64,000 nucleotides of DNA from Fasciolopsis buskii (GCA_008360955.1 LUCM01002927.1:124001-188000); one strand, 5' to 3'. Positions 24,845 to 39,454 are shown, counted from the stretch's first letter. The notes: generated from the letters alone by a model not told the origin. A program made the numbers and translations.

Positions 24845-25299
24845 CTATTATTGTCCGCCATGTTCGCTCATGCAAAATTTTACACGCTGCAGCTACGGCA
24901 CGACACTGACGAGGACTCTAACTTTACCGATTCATACGTCGTTCAGTTTGGGCAAAAGTCCATTCCGGTGCTAATTTCGCAGCAGCGCATGCAGGTGACT
25001 CCGTCATTTTAACGATCATTCTGATAGTGAAGTTTACATTTCACCTTCAAAAATGATGGACGGATAGGAGCAAATCTTTCTAGCCCCTTCACCTTCGTGC
25101 GCGTGACCAGCTACCCCATGAAGTCTGTCAGCAAATTCAACGTGGTCGGGGTGGGTAGTCTCAGAATCGGATTGGACTGCCTATCCTAGGTGCCTCACCA
25201 CATGTCACGGAATGAGGATGAGTATCAAAGTGATAGCCACAGTTTTCACCAAATCGCTAGGACAAAGGCGTAATTCCAGCGCTATCCATCAAGTTGACC

Positions 25300-25420
25300 G
25301 ATCTTTGGTCACCAGTCTGCAGGCGATGGCTAAACCGTGATTCCAAACCAACCACGGACACCATGCGAAGCATGCATTTATATACTCACTGGTCTCCAAC
25401 GCATTACGTTCTCACTCCTT
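25300..25420 (+). repeat. dispersed repeat R3, copy 2
   Basis: Partner of the stretch at 6680-6800. It shares the AAACC-TGATTCCAAA and CGA-GCATG blocks in the same order and spacing. Confidence 0.45.
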
Positions 25421-28369
25421 TGGTGGTTAGAACATTGAATCAAGGGCTCTTGGTTGGGTCCTCTAAGTCAGTCTTGTAGTTCAATTTAGGCAACTGCTTA
25501 GTATCCAGTCCACAGAAGAACCGTGTATACTGATGGGCAGCCCAGAATTCGGAGTTGGGGGAGACGTCGTACGTGATTAGAACACAGCAAAAAGTGTTTC
25601 TTTCCCATCCCACTTTTACCTGCTCTTATTGTTCTTGCCATGTTTCCGACAGAACACGGTAAGTGAACAGGCTTCTACAAAATAAATAGTCTATCTGCGA
25701 AGATTTGGCCTTAATTTATTCGAATTCCAAGCTTTCGGTAAACCGATTCATTTGTCGCTTATCTGATCGATTTTCCTTCATGCTGTGCCCCGTCCAATCA
25801 GAGAAGACACGATAGAAAATCATTGGTTGACAACGGAGGTTAAATCATTTCAGTAACAGGTATTAAACGGGTGATTTGACTACGGAGCAGGCTGCTTGAT
25901 GAAAACACCTCAACTGTAAAGTATCAACGCTGATTCCAGGAAACCGGATCGAGTGGGAAACTCCAAGGACAAATCAAAAACCGCAGATTTGATTTGATCT
26001 TTACTTTGTCCAAAACAAACACATTGCGTCTAAGCTTTAGTCGTTAGGCCCCGAATGAGCAACAGTGCTTCCGCATTTCCATTCTACCGATGGACAGAAT
26101 ATTGTTCGTTTCTTTAAGGCCAAAACGCAAGCAGATGTACTAACGTACAAAAAAAGACTCCACAATGAAACTCAAACCTAGCCGCCATCGCAATGGTCAA
26201 GATACGCCTTGGAGAATACAATACTAATAATTCGAAGTGAATCATTAGTTCCTCTAGCCTTTCACGTGACTAAACAAGGACGCTTGAATAAAATACACTC
26301 ACAAACAGGGCTACAGATTCGAAGTTCAGGTGATTGTGCAGCTGCCAAATGAAGTGGAAGGAAAACGGTATCCTTGTTACTCGGGTTTAAAGAATATGGC
26401 GGAATATCTCAGTTGAATCGACAAGATGGTTCATCAAGCTATGATTTTCCGCTCGGATATGAGAACCATGGGCTAGAAAGTATTTGCAAATTGACTCGGT
26501 AATAATAAATAGTTACTCTAATTGCCAAAATCCACCGACAGGACAACTAAGAATGCCCAATATTTTGTCTTCGAAGGCAGACAAAAAGATTTGTATTGTC
26601 CGTATAAAGCACTGGTGGGGACACTTGAACAAAATTCATCCGGTAGTTCGAATCAGTTCGGAAAGGGGTGGACAGCTTAAGGATAACACACATGCACACC
26701 AAACGAAAGGGATCGCGTTAAAACCCTGGGTATGATGACGGATATGCAGCAACGATGAGCTCTAATAAGAGCGAAACTAATCTGGTGCTGCTCGAGTCAG
26801 GAGTTGATCGGTGGAGCTGAGGTTTGTGAGTTCCCAGTACAGTCCGAAGAACAGCCACTCAGAATGAAGACGCAAACTGGGCAAAACTCCTCAGCACTTC
26901 AGTGCTACGGAAAACCTTGAAACATTTAGATTTTCTTTGGAAATAATGTATCCATCTTGCACCATTTTTGTCATTTGGTTTGTATCCAGACCACCGCTTC
27001 AATTGTCCTTCGTCCCTGTACACATAGAGCCTGGTCTGAATCGTTTACCTTGACACGTCAGAGTGTAGTCATCGTGTGAAATTGGACCAAACATAAAGTC
27101 ACTAGGTTTTTAGTTGTATGCATTGAGGTATGCCTTGGTCACTCAGCTCATGATGACAAGGTGTGAGCTTCAGCCCGAAAACTCGGTGCTAAAGGTCTGC
27201 CGTGTCTATGTTCACGATCGCCCGGTTTACTGAACTACTTCGTCTCGGAAAGCCAAGGCGAATCAACATTAACAAAAGATATTGACTGTCCAAATTACCT
27301 CTGGAAATGATTGCAAGAACCAGTAAGCTTCGGTTGTAACATTAGCCCTAGTTACCCGGGTTGATGCTAAAAGTGTAAGCTCTCCTTGTTTTGGCCTGAT
27401 GATTCATGTGGCAATGAGGACGGCCACTTTGGGGAATCAGGCTCGTCCGTCAAGCTTGTTTGCATGAGATAATGATCTGGTCGAGTGCAAGCCAGGAAGC
27501 ATGGTGGAGAATCGCCTAGTCACCCTAGCTCTGGAACCCCAACAAAGGGCTCCGATTTCATGACAAGCTCAGATGTGAATGAGATGGCGCTCGAATTTAA
27601 GGCTGAGGGAGAGACAATGAGTCCGAGAGACGGGGACAGTTGGCTAATGAATGTAAACAGTTGGATAAAGGCAACTAGACGGAAACAGTCATTTTTACCG
27701 GCAAAAACCCTTGGTCGTGTTCGTTTGATCAAGCAGGATGGGGACAAACAAGGACCACGGCAATCGATGGAAGCCGCCGGAGTTGGCGAGTGCGACAAAC
27801 GAGATGTTGAAACACCAGACCACAGTTTGTAGTGCGTCTTACTTGCCGAAAGGTGACATTCTAATCAGTCCCTGCCCATTTGCTGCTCACATGAATCCGT
27901 AGTTGGAACGGAGCACTGTTCAAGCCTTAAAATCCTCGATTTGACAATAAGCATGACCTCATCCTGGGTCGAATCTTTAATCATGGATACAGCATATAAC
28001 ACGTTCAATTCTGCCCACTAGGAGAGCATGCGACGCAACATAGCTTCGGTCTGCGGTTTTACATGGATGAAATCAATTGCACTAGGACAATCCGTACAGG
28101 GAAAGCCGTGTTCCAAGGTCCTGCATTTCAATGTAGGTACCCGCCTGATTACGGCTGTCGTAATTTCATCACGTAAGAGACTGTATTGGCAATGCCATAG
28201 AAGGGTGAAGAATCAAAATTTTAGCAGATTCTTGCGTGCAAGCAAGTCAGTATGTGAGTACTGAACAGACATAGTTTGAAAATGCGCTCACCTTCGATAA
28301 TGCGCCTAAATAAAAGGACGGTCAGTTACATTACTTACATGAGTGAACAAAGATGAACACGAGGACTAA

Positions 28370-28396
28370 ACACACACACACACACACATACACACG
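28370..28396. repeat. (CA)n microsatellite
   Basis: A short CA run interrupted once by TA. Confidence 0.9.
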
Positions 28397-28705
28397 GCTT
28401 AGAAGCATGAACTGTCCAGTTCGTTTTCCCGTGAGAAAGGACAGTTTGTTTTGTCTATTTATACTTATCGATCATAATCACCCCAAGCCTACACAAATGG
28501 ATTTAATGACATTCTTTAAACGACTTGCTCAGCCGGTAGAACAGAATGATACTAACGATACTGAGAATTCCAATGGGATCAGACAAGACCTGATAGTACT
28601 AAGTCAGGTGTGTTTTAGCAAATCAGCTACTATCGTACGACAAAAATGACCAGCGGATCTGAAATTCAAATTTGTGACTGATTTCTATGGTAAAAGACAC
28701 TTAAC

Positions 28706-28784
28706 ATGCACGACCGTTGCCATTTTGTGCAGTTAACTACGGAAGTTCCCAAGAGGACTAAAATTGTCGACTATGGTCTTATAG
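28706..28784 (+). CDS. candidate exon with strong donor, unknown protein
   Basis: An open frame starts at ATG 28706-28708, or at an acceptor-like AG about 10 bp upstream, and ends at a near-consensus donor ATAG|GTAAGT (intron from 28785) in phase 1. The 26 codons read MHDRCHFVQLTTEVPKRTKI followed by VDYGLI, with balanced composition. The frame is stopped by TAA just upstream of the possible acceptor. No family recognised. Short length limits the weight of this call. Confidence 0.2.
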
Positions 28785-29595
28785 GTAAGTCGTCGTTAAC
28801 TTGATTGAACGATCGACAGTTACCCGAAACCAGATACTATTTGCCACAATCACGTCTGCTATTCCACGTGTCTGCATCACCGTTTGACTCGAATTAATCC
28901 CTTCCTGTCCGTCAGATCAGCTTGATTGCTTTGTCTCTCCTGTTCGGTTTTTGTCTTGAGTGTAAAATATTTCGGATAAAGATGTGGCAATTTTTGAAAT
29001 TATGCCAAAGTGGGAAATGATCGGTGACGGAGTGGATCGAATTTCCTTCTGCGTTCTCGTCCACATGTTGGTTACTGGTTCGAAACCCTTAGAAGAACAA
29101 TACTTCGCACTACCCTAACGTCAGGAGATGTTAGCAAACGCCACAGTAACCCGTCTGTTCATTGCCAAAAACAATTAAGCTCACAGACTTTACCCATTCT
29201 TGATTAATCGTGGCATTTGTTGCAAAAGTCTTCTCATGCCATTCGTTAAAATCCAGATTCGTTTCAAAATTGGTTCTGATCAGGTTACCCAAAGTTGCCT
29301 GTGCTATGTCCAGGGCGAGGAAAATAACCCGGTCTGTGTGGATGGATACTTTTTAAACTATGACACGGGACCGGCAAACTGGACAATAAGTTGCTCGAAC
29401 TGTGATATTTCGGTTTGGGACCGCAAAAGTGGTCAAATTGTCTTCTGAAAGTGCTTAATTCCTGTGCACATTAAAACCGTACCTATTTTCATGATCATTA
29501 TTACCGAAAAAAGGAATTCGAATACATGAGAAAATCAATAACGGTTATTGCAGCCCGGGATGGACATTTACTGATGTTATGCGTAGAAATTGGGC

Positions 29596-30131
29596 TGTGT
29601 AACGACTAATCATTGTTCCGAAGTCTACCCTGGAGTAAGCCACTCCTAACTCCGGATCGGTATCTTCCCTCCCGATTGGCCCAAGTGAGAACAACCAGAG
29701 TCAATCAGAATAAGTCTTGTTTTATTAAGTGAAATTACCGCATATTTATGGATTATCGTGTTTGCGTATCTTCACCTATGCGACCTCCATTATATCATCA
29801 GCCGTCCGGGTCCCGCTTCAATTGATCCACTTTCTTCAGTGAATCTCACCGAACTTAGTTCACATCGCTTTCTCGTCCAATCGGGACCGCTTATCTTGAT
29901 TGGTTGGCTTAGCTAACGATATGGGCTTCGCAGTTTGCTTATTCGCATTCTCGCTTTCTGATCACGCCCCGTATGTCAGTTGCCCGCTGGTAGCCAGGGC
30001 GGTTTCAGTCTAGTGTTGCGCTCTGCACTTGCTCACTGTCTGGCAAGACCGGGCTGCATCCATGCCTGCGTATTGGTCAAGATCTGTCTAGCAGGGTTCA
30101 TGGTCGCACTGCCACCGATAACCAATGGAGC
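29596..30131. repeat. dispersed LTR-like repeat R1, copy 2
   Basis: About 400 bp of this interval match 13120-13460 in inverted orientation. Read on the plus strand it opens TGTGTAACGACTAATC at 29596, a plausible LTR start (TGT...). It holds CCAATC, CCAATCGGGA and TTTATTAAGTG motifs and no open frame. I do not see a convincing matching end, a primer-binding site or a second LTR close by. It may be a solo LTR or an untranslated fragment. The boundaries are estimates. Confidence 0.5.
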
Positions 30132-33100
30132 AGCCCTATGAGACAGGCGCAAAGTAGAATAAACTGTCCATCACAAACAGTAACATTTACTGTTCTGATT
30201 CTATCGATCTGATAAAACAAGTGATTTTGTCCGACCAAAAAGAATGACAAAATAAAAAATACAATTCAAATTCTAATAATATCCAAAGTCAAACACGCAT
30301 TTTTACCCGCGATTCAAATCTCCAAGGTTATTTTGATGATCGGTTTACTTTGCGCAAGAATGCATGACATGTACTTTCCAGCTGAAAGCTAAGATGTCCA
30401 TTTTGAAATCCGGTTGTGTTTCTTTTCTCATTATGCCGCCCCCTTCAAGGGGATGAATGTAAGCGTAACCACGATCACAACTCTGTATAAAGACGATGTT
30501 CTGTGGGAAACACGGCTACAGAAAAAAAAGCAATAAGGGGCAAAAAAGGGAGGGAAAGAAGCGTTATGTAAAGTTCAACACACGCGTTATATCTTTTATT
30601 CTGCACCTGCACACCGTCAGTTATCCATGATTTCCGTGTTAGCCTAATACGACTCGATTGCCTGAGTGGACTTACGAAGTTAGTTACGAAGGCCCTACCC
30701 CGAGGCTTTGAACAAAATGCCCAAAACTGAGGTGGTCACATGGGTCACCGAAAAGGTCAGAGGTTAGAATTCCAGGTCCCCTGGTTACTTTGGTGATAGA
30801 CAACAATTCGATTTCGCCCGGGTAGTCACCACACCGAAGCTAGTGAGGAAGCCTGGTGTAGACTGACGGTACTCCAAGTTTTGATGTCATGGCTGCCAGC
30901 TGAACTTTCCCTGTGTCACGAGTCCTAGTATTTATGGGGAATATTCACTCCTCTAGATTCATGCCTAAAGCATACCATAAAAAAGTAATGGAAAACGCGG
31001 AGAAGCGATCTTTGATTCTCTTAATCCACTGACAGCCCAATTCACAATCCTTTTGATAGAGGCCGGTAAATTTGCGTGCCTGATTCATATAAGATCAAAA
31101 GGAAATGTACAGAAGCTCACATTCGATCGATTTACAGTTTGGCAGCTTCGTTAAAGCATAGTCCTCTCCAATTTGGGAAGAGAGGAGTCACAATGTGAAA
31201 ATTCCTTTTGGTTACGGTCATATGAGCGTGTAATTCTGAGGAATAATAAATATGAATTTTTGAGGAATTCTGGAACATTATCTAGCATTCAGTCGAAGCT
31301 CAGTTGGTACAATACAAGCCATACAAATTCCTGAGTGGTATTTATCAGCCGATTGGAATTCCGCTGGAGTAAACCCATTTTCCCGTTCGAGTTCATCATC
31401 AGTTGGGGGAATCGGCCCTTAGAAGTCTCAAATCCAGTTTATTATTTGTCTGCAAAAGCATGAACGTGAAATTTTACTGTAAAATCTAGTAACTGTAGAT
31501 TCAGTTGCAGAACAAAGCGTTACTTTTGGTGTAGACTGTACTGGCGACGAACTACCTGGCAACTGATTCGAACGATGATCAGGAAACCTATCGATTTCTT
31601 TGATCGTCCACCATTGCAAAACTAGCTCTAGGCTAGAATGAGGTTGTCTAAACATTCTCGTGATTTAGGAATTAGCAGAATGAAGGTAAAGAAAGTGAAA
31701 TCGGTAGTACCTGGTCATAAGTGAAGTCGGTACTCGGATCCTGCGTGTTGTTTTCGAGCTCGAAAATTCGTTATGCGCTGTTCTGAAATTAGACTTATGG
31801 TTTTCCAAACAGACCTTGTCTTTTCTCACTTCACTACAATTACTTCAGTGTTCAATCTTTAGATCGTATAACGATAAGCGTAGTGGATGATGAATCATCG
31901 TCATCCTTGCCGAAGGTCATCACTATTGCGTCAAAATCGCGATGATCATTTCGATCGATCAGCTGAGCGAAAATGCCGCATGATAACGGAACTAGCCAAT
32001 AGTCTGATCGATTCCTTCGTGTTGGCCAGAGAGAACCAATAAAAGTGATTTGTTTTGGTCTAATAACCGAAATTTGGGGCCTGGTCGGCTTGGTCTTTTG
32101 CCCCATTGAAGATCGTGGGAACGGCCGATAGCGGTCGAGGAACAGAATCGATTGGGGATTTTTGGAGCAAAATGGACCGGCCGTCTTCTTCGCTTTGACG
32201 TTACAAGACATGACCTATCTTATGATAAATTCGCCTAAAATACATATCAATTTCTACCTCCAGACAATAACCAATGGGTATATTCTTTTCAGATTCCTCG
32301 ATTGTGTCTCTTCCTTTGTAAAAATGTATGTAATGCGATTTGTCGAAATATGAACAGAATACTACAAGGGTATATTAAAGCAAGACCACCAGAGTGGAGT
32401 GCCGAACCAAGTGTGTCTGAAACTACTAGCAAAATTTGGTTATCGATACTTGAGACAGACGTCCTTCAACTTAAGAACCAGGCTCTTGAAGTACTCATCC
32501 GGGTTTAGCTGATAAACGAACAAACATGTTTGTATAACCACGGGGAACGACAGACAGACAACATTCCCAGGCCAGGATGGTAAAGCGTTGGAATACTATT
32601 TGACCATATGTAGGATTAGGCTCGAGGACTGTCTGGGAATTGTGGGTCATACAGGAGTGGTCTGGTTCGTGGAGCCTGTTTTTAAGCTCATCTTGGAAAC
32701 AGAACGATGAACACGTGAGAAATGACCAGGAGCTGTTTCAAACGTACTCCGACTGCTTACTAAGCACCCTAATGGAGGAACGGCAACAGCATTATCAGCA
32801 ACGATGAATGATTATAGTTGTACGCACAAAACAAAACGGTGCTCAGTCGTAGACGGAGAAAAAATCGATCGATGTTCAACTAGCGGTTGACAAAAACAGC
32901 GAGACCGGGAATAACGCGGAAAGTCACCTATGGACATCACGTGTACACAACAGGGACAGTGGAGGGGTAGTCACTTGAATACTAAGTTCAAGATAGCCTT
33001 GCTGTCTAACGGAACTTGGTACAGTCCCATCACAACGTACTTGGTGCGGAGTATAAAACGAAGGCATATTTGGCGTACAACTTCATAACAGTACTGTATT

Positions 33101-36100
33101 TGGCTCAAGTACAAACGGGACCACAAGAAACAAAGCTGGACCTCCCAAAGACCTGATTAGGATCATGAGGACCAACAGCCAAGTCATCAGGGAGAAAACT
33201 AGCGAATTATCAATGACACCAGGATGGGCTGCCATATTCGTTATATAGAAAGGAACCGGGGGACCATTGGCTTTGCAGTTGGAACCTATAGGGAGGGGGA
33301 AAACTGAACACTCAGGACATTCAGCAATGGCTGAGACGAAAGATTTCACTAGGCTAACTAAAGCATAATGGGAACGCTAGTAACAAAAAATAATAAATGG
33401 GTTATCTGTAGGATGTCAGAATCTTGAGAGACCTGCCCCTCTCCCAACCCTACCAAACAATTTGAGCTACACGTGAACAGGAACATCGATAGCCGGTAAA
33501 CTGTGAGCAGAAACAAATCATATCATAGAGATTAGACTGACTGATAATTTAAGCCATCCTCGATGGTTTGGATTACATTTTTGTAAGCTAAGACAAGGTT
33601 CTTAAAATATGCAACATTGCCGGTTCAAGGTCGACACCACAGAAACCTACAGAGTTGATTCAATCCGCAGTCAGGGCGAATTTGGGCAGCGTCACCAGAG
33701 GTACAACCGGATGGAGAGGTCACTGCCTATGCACTGATGATGTCACCACTGCTGCTGATGAAACATTTGCGATCAAAATGCCCAGTTCATCGTCCACAAA
33801 ACTCTGCAAATTCCCAATCTGAGTTACAAAACACTGATATTCAAAATCATTGAAAACTGGCAAGACATGTTCACCTCAGAAGGAACCGCTAAATGATCAT
33901 ACGTTGCATTCTAACTGGTCATTCATTATCCTAACGTTCAAGGTCTTGTTCAAATCGCTATTTGGCTTTCCAGCTTCCCAGTCTGGATTTTTGAGTTTTG
34001 CTCTGAGCAACTTGATGCATCAGTCCTGATGATGCTTTGTTCTGTGGTATTTGCTTCAAAATGTTTGTGTGACTTGTAGCATTGCAGTAGCCACTGATCG
34101 TGCAGTTTAAGAACCTTCGGTGATTCCATGTTGCTCTATTCTGGACCGTGCATTTGTCAGTTCTGGTTATCTCGGGCTTCGAGATGGCAACTAGGCGCGG
34201 GGGACAGGCCTTATTCGAAGTCTAGTACTGTAGTACAGTGTAATACAGAGTGAATTCAAAAATATTACCAAATAGATGTATATCGATATTGTGAAGACTT
34301 GTGCTTCTATGATTTGGACCGTTAGGTCATTGTCCCAGATGCGTGAATAGTTTAACTTCTGAATTTTTGTGCTCGAGCGCACAGAGCGGAGTCTAGAAGG
34401 CGCGCCTTGTGGAAGCTACTTCACAGCAACAGATACCTCCCACTGATAGCAGTGGATTGTCAGTTGATGAGACGTAATTTGAGTGGATCGTTGAATGTTA
34501 CACAAATCCGTGTTCCGATCCCATCTGTGTCCTAACGCGATTTGAATAAGATGAAGCTGACTCCTTGACCGTCAGCGGTAGCTCAAAGGTTGTTCCCGGG
34601 GGTCAGACAGTCAGCGGTTAATCACAACGAGTTGATACATTCCGACCATGCCAAATCCCAAATGGGTTTGCTGATCGGTCGTTGCCTGAAATGCGGTCAT
34701 AACCAGACGAGATAAACAGGACTAATCGATCAAGGGAACCGCATGGCAATCGAAGCCAAACCAACCCATTCCCGAAGAAGACAGAGAAAACCGGTGGCCA
34801 GGAGCCAATTCGGCATAGGTGTACGCGAGATCCTATTTTCTCAGCAAACAAAAGAGACCAGAACGAATGTGGCTCCGAAATCCGGGGGCGTTCGTTAAGC
34901 TTGCTATGTGGATTCGAAATGCTTCTATTAATAAAATAACACCTACTATCAGTATGGATGTTCGATTCCCGCTAGGATCTGTGGGAATTAGCATGGCTTA
35001 TTTAAAAGTAGAAATGAAATTTGATTAAGAAACGGTTATCGCGTAGTCATCTACAGTCTTACGAGATTGAACACTGAGTTAGCTCAAGTCAGGTTAGCAA
35101 AAAGATCTTGAATGCGGAAGTACTTGGAAATCAGCAAAGTAGTACGAAGTTCGTTACCATGGTGACAACGGAGATTGAACTCGTTACATACGGACTCACG
35201 TTTTTATCGTTTCTCAGTCAGTATAGGTTTGCGAAAACAGCAAATACTGAATAGAATGTCAGTTATGACGGTCTGCTACCTACTTAACTCAGTGGTTTCT
35301 AGTCGGTCAGCCGACCTATTGTTCAATTGATATTTATTCCAAATGACGGACACACACGCACATCGGTCGCATGCGTCTGTAACTTGCACAGTAACAAACA
35401 CGAATAGATTGTGACAAAAGTTATTGTAATAGACTAGAAATGGCGGCGTGTAAAACGGAATTTGGCAAAAAACGCACACGATATTTTGGTTTTGCTTGAC
35501 AAACCGACGCATGCCAAAATCGCCGGGTGACCTTGGGCTCATAGCCAAGGTGGTTAAACATAAAATAAGCGAACTTCTTACCAGAACTGGAGCACATCAC
35601 TGGAAAACGGGAATGCACTCGGCTTGATGAAAATCGTGGTCCTGACACCTGTTGATAGGTTTAATCCAAATGGCTTTGAAAGCTGTTCATACTTCACCAG
35701 TAATCGTTACGAATCACGTGACATGCGATAGGATCTTCTGTCTGAAATTGAGGTTCTGTCTTGTGTAAACCGCACGACACACGATCACGGGTTATTCGAT
35801 AAACTGGTTAATATAGTAACCGAATAATGGCAGTCGATTAATAGGCGAAGTTGCAGAATTTGACGATCTTCCACTCGATTGATTTGTGCCTTAGGAATCC
35901 TATACCCTTGTCACAAAATCAAAATTATGACAACAAATTTCCTTTGATATTGCCTGTTTTCGTATAGAAGTGGTATGAAAAATAGTAAAGTCGTTAGCAA
36001 AACTGTTTCCAAGAGCTAGACACCGGTGTTAATTAAATTGCTTTGATAACAAGTTCTGCAGCTATTGTGCTCTGAGGATCACGATGCATTTTTCAATAAT

Positions 36101-37114
36101 TTGTCCCTTAGTGATTTGGTTCTAACGCCATGGTCACAACGACAGCGAATTCAAGGTTAGACTCGGACCTCGGTGTTGGTAGACGTATGGGAAATAAAAT
36201 CGGGTGCGACAAAGAGTATATTTCGGATCGACTGTCTGTGAAAGATGCCCCGGTCACCGTGACCCCAAGATTATTGTATCTCAGCGAAATTCTCCATCTG
36301 AAATTGACATACCGGATAAAACCCGACACCAATCTGAATAACAATCTCATACGAAACTGTGAGGTTGTTAAACTTTTTAAGTAAAACAGTAACAAAGAAT
36401 TTATACCAACGATCGAATGCCATAAGGTGAGAAATATAAACGTCTAACCATATACCCACATGGATAGACTTACTCGAATAGACTGGCATTTGAACAACGA
36501 ACCCGATGTCAGGCGAATTACGAATTCGATGAACACTTCGGTACCCAGAATCGATTTAAACAGTTAGACACCAGTCATGTGATGGGTCCCAAAAATGCCT
36601 GTGGAAGAACCTAGGGTATGAATCCAGCTTTGGGGTTGGGTCCACGACAGTGTTTAACTGCGTCGTGAAGAGAAATGTCATCGAGTTTTAACGGCTTATG
36701 TTGAGCTAGAAGAAATTACGCGGGAATGCATTTTTAAAAATTGTCATCCAGGGTGACTATATTTCAGCAACAATCCAAATACGGCCAGGCAAATGAGACA
36801 AAAGTTTTGAATACACCTCCGGTGGAAAGCATTGTAAGAAAACAACCTTGGTCCCGCTAGCCAACAAACATGTGTCTTCGAGATCGCTGAGGGCGAAGGG
36901 CTGGGTGTTCCAGTAGCCAGCATCGAGTCGGTACTGCTGTTTTCGCAATCGAACGGACTCCCAAACAAGATCTTGAACATACAATGAAATATGTACTCTA
37001 TTCAACAGAACAAATTTGAGTCATGTCAGGATTGACAAGTGACTACTTATGGAAAAGGTGCTCTACAGTGATTTGTTATGCCTATCATGAATTAACAGAT
37101 ATTAGTGAAGGTCC

Positions 37115-37150
37115 GTGTGTGTACGTGTGCGTGTGTGTGTGTGTGTGTGC
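37115..37150. repeat. (GT)n microsatellite
   Basis: A GT run with two interruptions (AC and GC). Confidence 0.9.
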
Positions 37151-38286
37151 TTATGCGCACATGTGAAAGGCATTGATATGGATGGTTGACTATCCAGTCC
37201 ATTGTGCCCTTGGGACACAACAGGATAGAAACGGACAGAATGAAGTGCTGAGTTAAACGACAATAACTCGTCAGCTCAGTGGATCAAAAACTGGGTAAAT
37301 TAACAACCGCGGGTGAGCAAAACAAGCGCTAGATTAGCTAGCATCACGTACCGTACGCACCTGAATCGAGATCCACATTCCACGACTGTTATGGCCTTAT
37401 TATCGTGTGCAGTCTTATATGCTTATGGCGAAATAGGCTACGTCTCCATATATCAATAAAAAATGAAAGGTTTTTACCATTTTACTAACCTTAAATGAAA
37501 CTTTGCAGTCACAATGTCTACAGAATGGACAATTTGAGTTCAAGATGTAATCGTCTGAAATTCGCCGAAATGTTCCGTGGTATGAGTGACGAATGAAGAG
37601 ACTGGCTTCAAAAACTTTTTTCCCTTTCGAGTTAGAAATTTGTGTGCACGCCCATGGATATAAAATGGTTAGCGGGTTTTAGACATGGCTCCATGGTGAT
37701 CGATGGGTGGTTGCCGGCACGTAACATTGGTTGCTATGGTAATTTTCTATAAAATGTTAAATAGGTAACAAAACTCGGGACCGATGCACATTAGCATTGT
37801 TTGTTTTCGGCACCTGTAACAATGTGCTGTGGCGATGTCATTATTTTGTCCAGCCTAAATTGCCAAAAATGGTAGTAATAATAACGATGAAAATAAAGGT
37901 AAGAAAAAATCCAACTCGATTCGAATCCGGCCGGGTTCCTTGTTGAGTTCGTCACTTATGACTGATTTTTTCACGGAGATGTGAACATTTTCCATTAGGC
38001 GGACCTGACACATTCGGGGCCCTAGACCTCCTGTTTGAATCATGACGGCTCCGCATGTAGGATGAATAACTCTCACGATAACATGGCAGTTCTTCGACAT
38101 TTATTGGTAGTTAGACAAGACCAATTTTAATTCGAACAACGAAAAATGATTTCTAATTTGTTATTTTTGTAATATAAGTAGTAGGTCTACACGTGGTTGG
38201 ATTGAATCTCCCAACTGGGTGTTTCCACCGCGAATACATATTCCGTACATTGTGACCAAATATGGATAACTGGCACTTTGGTCTCA

Positions 38287-38356
38287 ATGGTTCAACGAAT
38301 CAAGAAGCACTCGCTCCACATTGTTATTTTGTCTTTACTGTTAAGCATAACTAGTG
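38287..38356 (+). CDS. candidate first exon encoding a signal peptide
   Basis: ATG at 38287-38289 opens a 23-codon frame. It has a basic N-region (MVQRIKKH), a hydrophobic core (IVILSLLLSI), and a small-residue end (TSG), the classic n-h-c layout of a secretory signal. The frame meets a donor-like AGTG|GTACGT at 38357, leaving phase 1. Reading on, the frame stops soon after. An overlapping longer frame in another phase (38367-38681) begins inside the supposed intron and I give it less weight. A downstream partner exon cannot be identified here. Confidence 0.25.
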
Positions 38357-39454
38357 GTACGTATATATGGCCTCCCAATCTGGAACTGCAGTCTCGGATG
38401 ATCAAAAGCAAATCAGAAGTGACAGTTCAGCCAATATAGATAACGGTTCAGTAACTGGCTCCAACATGATAGCATTCGGATTTGAACTTAGTCCACAGAA
38501 TTCGGTCAGCCACAGAAACGAACGGATGTTGATTATCAACATGCCTTGGATTGGTTCCAATCCAAACCAACACAAGGAGAAGACTATAATGGAATGGAGA
38601 CACGTTCAAGTTATATTTTCAACTCGCGGGTTTATATACGAAAAGAGGGATACCCCAAATGATGGAATACGTTCCATCTAAAAGCGCCTTCGATGAATGC
38701 TAGGTTTTCTCAACCGACTGTCGCCTGGATTTTCATTGTTTGCTTGCTTACGCAAGTCAGCGCGAATCTGTATCGTGCTGTATCGGAGACTTGCGCGTAA
38801 ACTTGCCACGAGCACATTGGACGAGTTAGTAAACCATATCCGTGTGTCTTGAAACACCTAGGCGACACTAGCCAAGGGACCCTGTTGATGCGCAGCTTGA
38901 TGACGCCTTTACGTGACACCAACCCGTTTTGGTAGATAAACCAGATGTTTAAACCGAATGAAATGTAACCTTTGGATGCCTCGAACACAGCATTCCGATT
39001 GATGTCAGAATCAATTGAACTGAGAACACAGATAACGTTCCAAGCGTAAACTTCGCCGAGCAGACAACCTCGGTTTAGGATTTTTTGTCAGCTTATGACC
39101 AAACCAAAAATTAATTAATTAATTCATTTTTCGGGAGTGGTCCGTCAATATATTTTTTGTTTGATCCGGGCCACCTATGGAGATGCCATTTCGAATTTAT
39201 TGAGTTGCTTGTACTGACGCAAAAGTTCGCTGATTTTTTATTCATCTTTCTGTAGGTATGCATGGTCAATCACAATCGATCACCTTTTGCTATTTCACCC
39301 ACAGTCGCACGCCCAAACTAGCCCTGGGCAGGAGAAAAAGGAAGAGATATTTTGTGTTGTATTATGCAACATCACCGAAAGAAATTAAGACATCATTGTG
39401 CGGGAATTCCAAAACAACATAGTCCCTTCGCTCAGCGTGATCTGAGACAGAATG

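Larger units (their letters stand above)
24845..29595. other. mostly unique sequence
   Basis: It contains the second R3 copy (25300-25420), a degenerate piece at about 26725-26815 with a SINE-2-like phrase (AACGATGAGCTCTAATAAGAG), a (CA)n at 28370-28396 and a candidate exon at 28706-28784. Open frames at 27.5-27.8 kb overlap on both strands and are not recognised. Confidence 0.35.
30132..39454. other. long stretch without recognised features
   Basis: No SINE, LINE or tRNA recognised. A (GT)n lies at 37115-37150 and a candidate signal-peptide exon at 38287-38356. A tRNA-B-box-like GGTTAGAATTCC near 30764 is too isolated to call. Frames at 36.1-36.4 kb overlap on both strands and are not interpretable. 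Confidence 0.35.
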
